In this document: in pieces, positions 1-4,121 of the stretch
Position numbering within the stretch: the stretch's first letter is position 1
Layout of the letters: each line of letters begins with the position of its first letter
Source of the DNA: a bacterium
GTDB lineage: Bacteria > Patescibacteriota > Minisyncoccia > Minisyncoccales > UBA10102
Length of the DNA: 6,944 nt
Assembly: GCA_030647175.1 (NCBI GenBank)
Contig: JAUSJU010000012.1
Location: 1 to 6,944 of the forward strand
Reading direction: 5' to 3'
Translations under genes and position numbers: made by a program
Notes under the pieces: generated by a model
What the model saw: only the letters and a program-made list of their open reading frames with translations
Database searches by the model: none
What the model was told of the DNA's origin: nothing

Positions 1-183
1 GGAGCGGAGTGAAGTCGGCTTTTTATTTTGCGAGGTGGTGCTCCGTAAAAGGTAATGTTTAATAGGGCTTTTAGCTTTTCTGCCTAGTCATTCGGGCAAG
101 GAGTGACTGACTACCCGCGTGACTAGGTAAAGTGCCTCCATTTTTGCTAAAATAAGTGCGAGTCTCCTTTAAGAGACACACCA
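1..183. other. Unassigned non-coding stretch at the window edge
   Basis: I could not assign a gene here. Every forward frame is closed by an early stop (positions 10-12, 53-55 and 60-62), and the reverse strand shows only very short frames. If an upstream gene ends here, at most its last 17 to 19 codons are inside the window. The stretch has RNA-like character: a short inverted repeat (GGAGC at 1-5 with GCTCC at 40-44), a strong hairpin at 82-128, and a small GTCTC/GAGAC hairpin near 162-177. I compared both strands by eye with tmRNA, RNase P RNA and SRP RNA signature motifs and found no match. It could be the 3' part of a structured RNA or a long 3' UTR. Confidence 0.4.
82..128 (+). other. 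Strong imperfect hairpin with alternative pairing
   Basis: GCCTAGTCA (82-90) pairs with TGACTAGGT (120-128) over nine pairs, one of them G-U. Inside, CGGG (93-96) pairs with CCCG (114-117). The same left-arm core TAGTCA can instead pair with TGACTA at 108-113, because TGACT occurs three times (104-108, 108-112, 120-124). No T-run follows, so it is not a simple terminator. It lies upstream of the promoter at 184-212 and so would belong to a transcript entering from the left. Function unknown. Confidence 0.5.
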
Positions 184-212
184 TTGACTTTGTTCTCGAA
201 CTATGATACTAT
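184..212 (+). promoter_or_regulatory. Candidate sigma70-type promoter for the small acidic ORF
   Basis: TTGACT (184-189) is followed after 17 bases by TACTAT (207-212), with an extended -10 TG at 204-205. The expected start point is near 219. The resulting leader would carry a GGACG-AGAA-CGTCC hairpin (223-236) before the ORF at 300. A well-formed terminator at 413-436 closes the unit, which supports a real short transcript. Confidence 0.55.
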
Positions 213-299
213 CCATGGGCATGGACGAGAACGTCCGTACTCATATTCCAGAAAGCGATATGAAAAAGGTCTTTATACCAGAAAATAGAAAATTACATC

Positions 300-410
300 A
301 TGATGAACGAAGAAATCAAATTGCAGGACGGAGAGGAGGAAACTCCTGAAACTCCTGAAACGCCTGCGGAAGAAACTCCAGCGACAGAATCAGAGCCAGC
401 CGCTGAATAG
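300..410 (+). CDS. Small acidic Glu/Thr/Pro-rich protein (36 aa), hypothetical
   Basis: A 36-codon frame beginning Met-Met-Asn-Glu-Glu and ending in TAG encodes a strongly acidic, low-complexity peptide. It contains three consecutive Glu-Thr-Pro units from a 9-base tandem repeat (339-365) and ends in a Glu/Pro/Ala tail. It has no signal peptide or membrane segment and would be disordered. The stop is followed within 3 bases by an intrinsic terminator, and a promoter lies about 90 bases upstream, which argues for a real transcription unit. There is no Shine-Dalgarno. A different frame (260-349) encodes a basic 29-residue peptide over part of the same DNA and cannot be excluded as the true product. 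The sequence resembles the acidic disordered tails some CPR S16 proteins carry, and rpsP often precedes khpA, but no S16 core is present, so a relic is only speculation. Function unknown. Confidence 0.45.
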   Translation: MMNEEIKLQDGEEETPETPETPAEETPATESEPAAE

Positions 411-412
411 AG

Positions 413-436
413 AGAAGGGGAGCAATCCCCTTTTTT
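413..436 (+). terminator. Intrinsic terminator after the small acidic ORF
   Basis: AAGGGG (415-420) pairs with CCCCTT (427-432) around a six-base loop. The stem can extend by one or two pairs into the T-run (431-436). It begins 3 bases after the stop codon at 408-410 and ends 7 bases before the next promoter, giving a compact gene boundary. Confidence 0.8.
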
Positions 437-442
437 CTATAT

Positions 443-470
443 TTGACAATTAGGTTTGGTTTTCTATACT
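443..470 (+). promoter_or_regulatory. Sigma70-type promoter for khpA
   Basis: A perfect -35 TTGACA (443-448) is separated by 16 bases from TATACT (465-470), a 5/6 match to the -10 consensus. The predicted start is about 477, giving a leader of roughly 50 bases before the khpA ATG at 527. It sits immediately after a terminator, as expected for a new transcription unit. Confidence 0.75.
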
Positions 471-526
471 GAATCTCATACTACTGAAAGGTCGCAACAG
501 CAGAAATCAGAAATTCCTTGTTTGAT

Positions 527-835
527 ATGGCAGAAAACACAAGCGATCAGGGTTTCTTGGAGTATGTGGTGAAAGCCTTGGTTGATCACCCGAGCGACGT
601 CAAAGTTGACCGCAAAGTTGACGAGATGGGAGTGCTTTTGACTCTCAAGGTCCATGCAGACGATATGGGACAGATCATCGGAAGAGAAGGATCTACTGCA
701 CGGTCTATCCGCACATTGATCCGCATGATCGGCCTCAAGAACCACGCACGGGTAAACCTCAAGATTGAGGAGCCAGAAGGCGGAAGGCGAGCTCCGAGAG
801 AAGAGAAGAGTTCCCTGGATGATCTGAAGATTTAA
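527..835 (+). CDS. khpA: KH-domain RNA-binding protein KhpA
   Basis: A 102-residue cytoplasmic protein with a single type II KH fold. The RNA-contacting GXXG loop is visible as GREG at residues 52-55, inside an Ile-Ile-Gly-Arg-Glu-Gly stretch followed by the basic helix SIRTLIR. KhpA proteins bind RNA, often as a partner of KhpB/Jag, and act in post-transcriptional control and cell-shape regulation in Firmicutes. The usual family length is about 75-80 residues, and the excess is a charged tail (about 82-102). I chose the ATG at 527. A TTG at 518 would add only Met-Phe-Asp, and the family normally starts close to a Met-x-Glu sequence. No Shine-Dalgarno is present. The position beside trmD fits the common rpsP-khpA-rimM-trmD order, but rpsP and rimM are absent from this window. 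Confidence 0.88.
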   Translation: MAENTSDQGFLEYVVKALVDHPSDVKVDRKVDEMGVLLTLKVHADDMGQIIGREGSTARSIRTLIRMIGLKNHARVNLKIEEPEGGRRAPREEKSSLDDLKI

Positions 836-850
836 TTGAATCTCAGAGGG

Positions 851-883
851 AACGGTGCTATTCTTAAAGCGCCGTTTTCTTTT
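851..883 (+). terminator. Intrinsic terminator or attenuator between khpA and trmD
   Basis: AACGGTGCT (851-859) pairs with AGCGCCGTT (868-876) over nine pairs including one G-U, with an eight-base loop. A T-rich run at 875-883 interrupted by one C follows. It ends 2 bases before the trmD ATG (886). By appearance it should end the khpA transcript, yet I see no convincing promoter between it and trmD, so trmD may depend on read-through or regulated antitermination. Confidence 0.78.
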
Positions 884-885
884 AT

Positions 886-1566
886 ATGAGATTTGACGTC
901 ATCACCATATTCCCTCGTTTATTTAAGCCTTTCCAGGAAGAATCTCTCATCCAGAGAGCATTGAAGAAAGGGCTTTTTAGTATTGTCGTGCATAACCTGA
1001 GGGATTTTACCAAGGACAAACACAAGTCAGTAGACGACAAGCCTTTCGGAGGAGGGCTGGGCATGGTCATGAAGGTGGATCCTTGGTACAGGGCTTTGAA
1101 ATCCTTGAAGAAGAAAAAGAAGTCAAAAACAATCCTTTTTACTCCTCGGGGCAAGAAGTTTACCCAGAACATGGCGCATGAGTTTTCCAAATTAGATCAG
1201 CTCGTATTCGTATGCGGGAGGTATGAAGGGATAGACGAGAGGGTAGCAGATCATCTTGTGGACGAAGAAGTTTCCTTGGGAGACTTCGTGCTAATGGGGG
1301 GAGAAGTTGCGGCAATGGCGGTTATTGAGAGTGTGAGCCGTCTCATACCTGGAGTCGTGGGCAAGCCAAGATTTCTTCAAGAGCGCCTTGCCAAGGGAAA
1401 AGGTAGGGGAGGAAAGGGATTTCTGGAATATCCTCAATACACGAGACCCGAAGTATTTGAACCAAAGAAAGGAGTAAGATGGAAGGTGCCATCTGTGCTG
1501 CTTTCAGGGGATCACAAGAAGATCGAGGAGTGGAAGAGGAAGCAGGGCAGAGTCATTGGCAAGTAG
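886..1566 (+). CDS. trmD: tRNA (guanine-N1-)-methyltransferase TrmD
   Basis: A SPOUT-class enzyme that transfers a methyl group from S-adenosylmethionine to N1 of G37 in tRNAs reading CNN and some other codons, preventing +1 frameshifts. It acts as a dimer in the cytoplasm. Family hallmarks: the start MRFDVITIFPRLF, a PFGGGLGM loop (53-60), FTPRGKKF (85-92), CGRYEGIDERV (110-120), SLGDFVLMGGE (130-140), RLIPGVVG (152-159) and YPQYTRPEVF (182-191). Together these build the trefoil-knot cofactor site. At 226 residues it is shorter than the roughly 250-residue E. coli enzyme, with a reduced C-terminal domain. Oddity: the segment between RLIPGVVG and YPQYTRP, where the family normally has Asp-Ser-Phe with the catalytic Asp (Asp169 in E. 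coli), is a basic Gly/Lys-rich loop (about 165-178) with no Asp. The start is fixed by family similarity; there is no Shine-Dalgarno, and a terminator abuts it. Confidence 0.95.
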   Translation: MRFDVITIFPRLFKPFQEESLIQRALKKGLFSIVVHNLRDFTKDKHKSVDDKPFGGGLGMVMKVDPWYRALKSLKKKKKSKTILFTPRGKKFTQNMAHEFSKLDQLVFVCGRYEGIDERVADHLVDEEVSLGDFVLMGGEVAAMAVIESVSRLIPGVVGKPRFLQERLAKGKGRGGKGFLEYPQYTRPEVFEPKKGVRWKVPSVLLSGDHKKIEEWKRKQGRVIGK

Positions 1567-1584
1567 TTTATTTTTTGCTAGACT
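1556..1584 (+). promoter_or_regulatory. Extended -10 promoter for the tRNA-Tyr cluster, inside the end of trmD
   Basis: TTGGCA (1556-1561, 5/6 to consensus) is followed after exactly 17 bases by TAGACT (1579-1584, 4/6), with an extended TG at 1576-1577. The -35 overlaps the last codons and stop of trmD (stop 1564-1566). The predicted start is near 1591, ten bases before tRNA-Tyr. A palindrome, CTAGAC-TT-GTCTAG (1578-1591), covers the -10 and the start point. I see no terminator before vanZ, so this promoter could drive everything from tRNA-Tyr to vanZ. Confidence 0.6.
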
Positions 1585-1600
1585 TGTCTAGTAAACGAAG

Positions 1601-1682
1601 GGGCGGTTCGTATAGCGGCAATTACGTTTGGCTGTAAACCAAATGCCTTCGGGCTTCGGGGGTTCGAGTCCCTCACCGCCCA
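1601..1682 (+). tRNA. tRNA-Tyr (GTA)
   Basis: A complete class II cloverleaf. The acceptor GGGCGGT (1601-1607) pairs with ACCGCCC (1675-1681), and the discriminator is A (1682). The D stem is GTA/TAC. The anticodon stem TTTGG/CCAAA encloses loop CTGTAAA (1632-1638), giving anticodon GTA at 1634-1636. The long variable arm (1644-1657) contains a GCC/GGC mini-stem, as expected for bacterial tRNA-Tyr. The T loop is TTCGAGT. CCA is not encoded and must be added after transcription. Confidence 0.96.
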
Positions 1683-1711
1683 CAAAGTCGATTTTAAGGA
1701 AATGAATCCAT

Positions 1712-1783
1712 GCCGATGTAGCTCAGTGGCAGAGCAACGCCATGGTAAGGCGTAGGTCGTGGGTCCAATTCCCACCATCGGCT
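1712..1783 (+). tRNA. tRNA-Thr (GGT)
   Basis: A complete cloverleaf. The acceptor GCCGATG (1712-1718) pairs with CATCGGC (1776-1782), and the discriminator is T (1783). The D stem is GCTC/GAGC. The anticodon stem ACGCC/GGCGT encloses loop ATGGTAA, giving anticodon GGT at 1744-1746. The T stem GTGGG/CCCAC encloses loop TCCAATT (1764-1770). Position 55, almost always U (pseudouridine), is C here. CCA is not encoded. It lies 29 bases after tRNA-Tyr and 25 bases before rpmG, probably in one transcript. Confidence 0.95.
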
Positions 1784-1808
1784 CATAGAAGCTAAATAAT
1801 TCAATAGT

Positions 1809-1979
1809 ATGGCAGACAAACGAAAATCATACGCGAAGTTCCAGTGCGATTCTTGCAAGAACGTTACTCATTTTGTGCATAAGTCAAAGAAGGACGCATC
1901 TGCGCAGAAAAAGCTTGAGATGAAAAAATACTGCAAGCATTGCAGGAAGCACACTCTTCACAAAGAAGCGAAGAGATAA
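1809..1979 (+). CDS. rpmG: 50S ribosomal protein L33 (bL33)
   Basis: A 56-residue basic protein of the large ribosomal subunit, near the E-site region. It is of the zinc-binding type, with two Cys pairs: CDSC (13-16) and CKHC (42-45), framing a lysine-rich middle. The ending TLHKEAKR resembles the usual L33 C-terminus (HTxHKExK). Length is normal for the family. It starts 25 bases after tRNA-Thr and ends 5 bases before tRNA-Trp. No Shine-Dalgarno is present in the A/T-rich leader (1784-1808). Cleavage of the flanking tRNAs would release it as a small monocistronic mRNA. The neighbourhood of tRNA-Thr and tRNA-Trp is the classical location of rpmG in bacteria. Confidence 0.93.
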   Translation: MADKRKSYAKFQCDSCKNVTHFVHKSKKDASAQKKLEMKKYCKHCRKHTLHKEAKR

Positions 1980-1984
1980 CCCTT

Positions 1985-2055
1985 AGGGGCGTGGTGAAGT
2001 GGTATCACGAAGGTCTCCAAAACCTCAGTCGGGGGTTCGATTCCCTCCGCCCCTG
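1985..2055 (+). tRNA. tRNA-Trp (CCA)
   Basis: The acceptor AGGGGCG (1985-1991) pairs with CGCCCCT (2048-2054), and the discriminator is G (2055). The D stem is GTGA/TCAC. The anticodon loop CTCCAAA (2015-2021) gives anticodon CCA at 2017-2019. The anticodon stem has an A-C mismatch at its outermost pair (2010/2026). The T stem GGGGG/CCCTC encloses TTCGATT. The next bases are C-C-A (2056-2058), so a CCA tail is formally encoded, but its A is the first base of the def start codon. The two other complete tRNAs lack CCA, so this may be coincidence. It starts 5 bases after rpmG. Confidence 0.95.
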
Positions 2056-2057
2056 CC

Positions 2058-2558
2058 ATGGAATTTCCTTCAAAAGTTATCATATATGGGAATCCTGTCC
2101 TGAAGAAGCGTGCAAAGGAGGTAGAGGAGATCACTCGGGATATGAGGAACCTTATTCCCCACATGATCAGGGTTATGAGGGAATGCAAGGGAGTGGGGCT
2201 TGCTGCTCCTCAGATAGATATTTCTCAAAGGGTGATCATCGTGCAAGGACCCAAAAAGCCCCTTGGTTTTTTCAATCCTAGAATTCTCAAGAAGAGCAAA
2301 ACCACCCAAGTCGGAGAGGAAGGGTGTTTGAGCATCCCCGGCCTTTTCATTAACGTAAAGCGCGCCAAAGAAGTGGAAGTGGAGTGCCAGGATTCCAAAG
2401 GAGAAAAAGTCCGCATGAAAGCCTCGGGCCTTATTGCAAGAATCTTCCAGCACGAGATTGATCATCTGGAAGGGAAGCTTATCATTGACCACGTTCCATT
2501 CTGGAAACGCTCTTCTGTCCTGAAAGAATGGAGAGAGGCTAGACTCAATCATTCATGA
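2058..2558 (+). CDS. def: Peptide deformylase
   Basis: A cytoplasmic metalloenzyme that removes the formyl group from the initiator methionine of nascent proteins. All three signature motifs are present in 166 residues: GVGLAAPQ (45-52), EGCLS (88-92) with metal ligand Cys90, and QHEIDHLEG (131-139) with ligands His132 and His136 and catalytic Glu133. The start at 2058 is the only reasonable one. The family usually begins about ten residues before the Gly-Asn-Pro-Val-Leu segment found here at 11-15, and the next Met (29) would remove part of the fold. This ATG follows the tRNA-Trp discriminator by 2 bases, so no Shine-Dalgarno is possible and tRNA 3' processing would leave an almost leaderless mRNA. 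The TGA stop overlaps the mltG start by 4 bases (ATGA). Confidence 0.95.
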   Translation: MEFPSKVIIYGNPVLKKRAKEVEEITRDMRNLIPHMIRVMRECKGVGLAAPQIDISQRVIIVQGPKKPLGFFNPRILKKSKTTQVGEEGCLSIPGLFINVKRAKEVEVECQDSKGEKVRMKASGLIARIFQHEIDHLEGKLIIDHVPFWKRSSVLKEWREARLNHS

Positions 2559-3502
2559 AAAAGGCAGTACATTTTCTTGCAGGCATATTTTTTGGAGGAA
2601 TATTCGTCTTGGTTCAGATAGCTCTTTTCAATATCCTCATTCCTTTGAACAATTCTCAAGAGAAGACTATCTTCCATATAGAGAAAGGAGAAGGAAGTGA
2701 AAAGATAGCAATGTATTTAGAGGAGGAAGGGATCATTCGGTCTTCTGCCGTGTTCCGTCTTTATGTATTGGCAACAGGATTATCCCGTAACCTCAAAGCA
2801 GGGGACTACGAACTGAGCTCTTCTATGAACGTGGCGAGCATAGCTGGCAAGATCGTTTCAGGAGACATCGCGAAAGAGACTCTGACGATCATCGAGGGGT
2901 GGAGCAGGAAAGATATCGCCCAATATCTACAAGAGAAGGGGATTCCTCATGGCAAAGATCTTGAGGGCTCAAGCTATGCTGAACTTGAAGGATACCTGTT
3001 TCCTGACACCTATACGGTAAGGAAAGGCGCTGATCTCAAAGAGGTTATTGCGCTTATGCGGGATACTTTTGACACAAAGATTACTCAAGAGATGAAAGAC
3101 CAGGCTCTCTCTGACGGAAGATCGTTCAAGGATATTATTACAATGGCCTCTCTCATTGAGAAAGAAGTGAGAATTATAGATGACAAACGCATTGCGTCAG
3201 GGATCCTCTGGAAGCGTCTGGAGATCGGCATGCCCTTGCAGGTGGATGCAACCATCACCTATGTTACCGGCAATGCGAAAGTCTCGGTTGCAGATACCAA
3301 GATAGATTCTCCCTACAACACGTACCAATACAGAGGATTGCCCGCAGGCCCCATTGCAAATCCTGGAATAGAGAGTATCCAGGCTGCCCTCAATCCCGAA
3401 GCTACTTCGTACCTGTATTATCTTTCCACTCCGGAAGGCAAAACCGTGTTCAACAGGACTTTGCAAGAGCACAACGAGGCAAAAGCTGAGCATCTTCGCT
3501 AG
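2555..3502 (+). CDS. mltG: Endolytic murein transglycosylase MltG (YceG-like)
   Basis: A membrane-anchored lytic transglycosylase that cleaves nascent glycan strands within the chain, thought to release them from synthesis and set glycan length. The 315-residue protein starts with two Lys and one hydrophobic segment (about 4-31), placing the rest outside the membrane. A LysM-like subdomain spans about 37-105. The catalytic domain shows EGYLFPDTY (145-153), MASLIEKEV (197-205) with Glu202 as the expected catalytic acid (equivalent to Glu218 of E. coli), and the SPYNTY...GLPAGPI region (252-267). Length is near the family norm (about 330-350). It overlaps def by 4 bases, suggesting translational coupling. 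Its presence means the cell makes peptidoglycan. It sits upstream of a VanZ-family gene. Confidence 0.94.
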   Translation: MKKAVHFLAGIFFGGIFVLVQIALFNILIPLNNSQEKTIFHIEKGEGSEKIAMYLEEEGIIRSSAVFRLYVLATGLSRNLKAGDYELSSSMNVASIAGKIVSGDIAKETLTIIEGWSRKDIAQYLQEKGIPHGKDLEGSSYAELEGYLFPDTYTVRKGADLKEVIALMRDTFDTKITQEMKDQALSDGRSFKDIITMASLIEKEVRIIDDKRIASGILWKRLEIGMPLQVDATITYVTGNAKVSVADTKIDSPYNTYQYRGLPAGPIANPGIESIQAALNPEATSYLYYLSTPEGKTVFNRTLQEHNEAKAEHLR

Positions 3503-3515
3503 ACAAACGCCTGCG

Positions 3516-3536
3516 CTTCCTGCATACTTCAGGAAG
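3516..3536 (+). other. Hairpin in the mltG-vanZ spacer
   Basis: CTTCCTG (3516-3522) pairs perfectly with CAGGAAG (3530-3536) around a seven-base loop. No T-run follows, so it is not a typical terminator. In the 68-base spacer it could act as an RNA stability or processing element. Role unknown. Confidence 0.45.
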
Positions 3537-3570
3537 GCACGTTGTATCGCGTCCAGAGAAGGGGGCACCA

Positions 3571-3960
3571 ATGAGATGGATCTCCAGGATTCTCTCAGTC
3601 TTTCTATTCGGAATAATATGGGCTGCTTCAAGCTGGAGCGCGCCTCCAAGCATTGCCACCCAGGGGCTTTCTGTTCCGTACCATTGCATCTCGTTCGGGT
3701 TGCTGGGATTCTTCCTCAGGAACGCACTTGCTCCCCGCTATGAGGCACGCTGGCAGGTTTCTCTCCTGCTGTTGTTCCTTGTCTTACTGGGAGGGACTGA
3801 TGAAATCCATCAGTCGTATGTCCCAGGCAGGGACTCGTCATTAGAAGACTGGGCAGTTGACTCCATCGCATCCTTTTTCGGAGTGATGGGCCCTTTCATC
3901 CTGTCTTCCATGCCCATGTTCAGAAGGCAACGGTTGGTTCATGCCAAAAGAGACGCATAG
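3571..3960 (+). CDS. VanZ-family integral membrane protein
   Basis: A 129-residue membrane protein with about four hydrophobic helices (roughly 4-22, 35-51, 62-76 and 96-113). The VanZ signature is clear between helices 3 and 4: DEIHQSYVPGR (77-87) followed by Asp93 and Asp97. VanZ itself gives low-level teicoplanin resistance, but most family members have no defined role beyond an envelope association, and I would not infer resistance here. A G-rich run (GGGGG, 3561-3565) lies 5 bases before the ATG and is the clearest Shine-Dalgarno-like sequence in the window. It is 68 bases downstream of mltG, suggesting a shared envelope transcript. The last codons and stop are built into the terminator at 3946-3975. 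Confidence 0.85.
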   Translation: MRWISRILSVFLFGIIWAASSWSAPPSIATQGLSVPYHCISFGLLGFFLRNALAPRYEARWQVSLLLLFLVLLGGTDEIHQSYVPGRDSSLEDWAVDSIASFFGVMGPFILSSMPMFRRQRLVHAKRDA

Positions 3961-3975
3961 CGCCTCTTTTTCTTT
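3946..3975 (+). terminator. Intrinsic terminator overlapping the 3' end of the vanZ-like gene
   Basis: AAAAGAGACGC (3946-3956) pairs with GCGCCTCTTTT (3960-3970) with one A-C mismatch and a three-base loop, followed by a T-rich run to 3975. The stem contains the last codons and the TAG stop (3958-3960), so a ribosome reaching the stop would mask it. It ends 6 bases before the rplJ promoter. Confidence 0.8.
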
Positions 3976-3981
3976 GAGGGA

Positions 3982-4010
3982 TTGACAAGGGGGAAAGGGT
4001 TAGGTAGGGT
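3982..4010 (+). promoter_or_regulatory. Promoter of the rplJ-rplL operon
   Basis: A perfect -35 TTGACA (3982-3987) is followed after 17 bases by TAGGGT (4005-4010). This is a weak -10 that keeps the key first T, second A and last T. The predicted start (about 4017) falls at the first base pairs of the L10 leader stem at 4016, which supports the assignment. Confidence 0.65.
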
Positions 4011-4015
4011 ATGTG

Positions 4016-4060
4016 CATATCCGCAGACCGCAGGCATCCATAAGCCCTGCCGAGGATGTG
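4016..4060 (+). promoter_or_regulatory. Ribosomal protein L10 leader (autoregulatory RNA element)
   Basis: The 5' UTR of rplJ has the recognisable L10-leader layout. An outer stem CATATCC/GGATGTG (4016-4022 with 4054-4060, one G-U) and an inner stem GCAGG/CCTGC (4030-4034 with 4046-4050) are separated by an asymmetric internal loop, GCAGACC (4023-4029) opposite CGA (4051-4053), the kink-turn-like site bound by L10(L12)4 in known systems. The CTGCCGAGG core (4047-4055) is the most conserved part of the family as I recall it. A small CTACT/AGTAG hairpin (4062-4078) and a terminator-like hairpin (4088-4115) follow before rplJ. The role is feedback control of rplJL by excess L10-L12. Confidence 0.85.
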
Positions 4061-4087
4061 CCTACTTTGAACGAGTAGCTTCATTCT

Positions 4088-4115
4088 ATGTCTGTGAATA
4101 CAGGCATTTTTATTT
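4088..4115 (+). terminator. Terminator-like attenuator in the rplJ leader
   Basis: ATGTCTGT (4088-4095) pairs with ACAGGCAT (4100-4107), eight pairs with one G-U, closing a GAAT tetraloop. TTTTTATTT (4107-4115) follows. It ends 6 bases before the rplJ ATG. In B. subtilis the L10-L12 complex represses rplJL by transcription attenuation through such a terminator. The left arm GTCTG (4090-4094) is also complementary to CAGAC (4024-4028) in the L10-binding internal loop. Confidence 0.72.
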
Positions 4116-4121
4116 ACTTTC

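Noticed and set aside
1..62. Last codons of an upstream protein in frame 2 or frame 3
   Set aside because: Only 17-19 codons are visible, with no recognisable motif. Either frame could be open by chance.
1..183. tmRNA, RNase P RNA or SRP RNA
   Set aside because: No tmRNA T arm or alanine-tRNA-like ends, no RNase P core motif and no SRP tetraloop region was found on either strand by eye.
260..349. Basic 29-codon frame beginning Met-Lys-Lys-Val-Phe, overlapping the acidic ORF
   Set aside because: It matches no ribosomal or other small protein I can recognise, and its stop is far from the terminator. The acidic frame fits the transcription unit better. It is kept only as an alternative in the findings.
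518..526. TTG start for khpA, nine bases upstream of the ATG
   Set aside because: It adds only three residues, has no ribosome binding site, and the ATG at 527 gives a more typical N-terminus.
1578..1778. Reverse-strand frames across tRNA-Tyr and tRNA-Thr, and across tRNA-Trp (1958-2188)
   Set aside because: These are the familiar spurious translations of tRNA genes. The cloverleafs are complete and explain the sequence.
2556..2558. UGA read as glycine or tryptophan (alternative code in some CPR lineages)
   Set aside because: UGA ends def at the expected length and overlaps the mltG ATG in the standard ATGA arrangement. No in-frame UGA interrupts a recognised gene.
3571..3960. Glycopeptide resistance gene
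   Set aside because: The VanZ family is broad and mostly of unknown role, and no vanHAX-type genes are nearby. The setting beside mltG points to general envelope biology.
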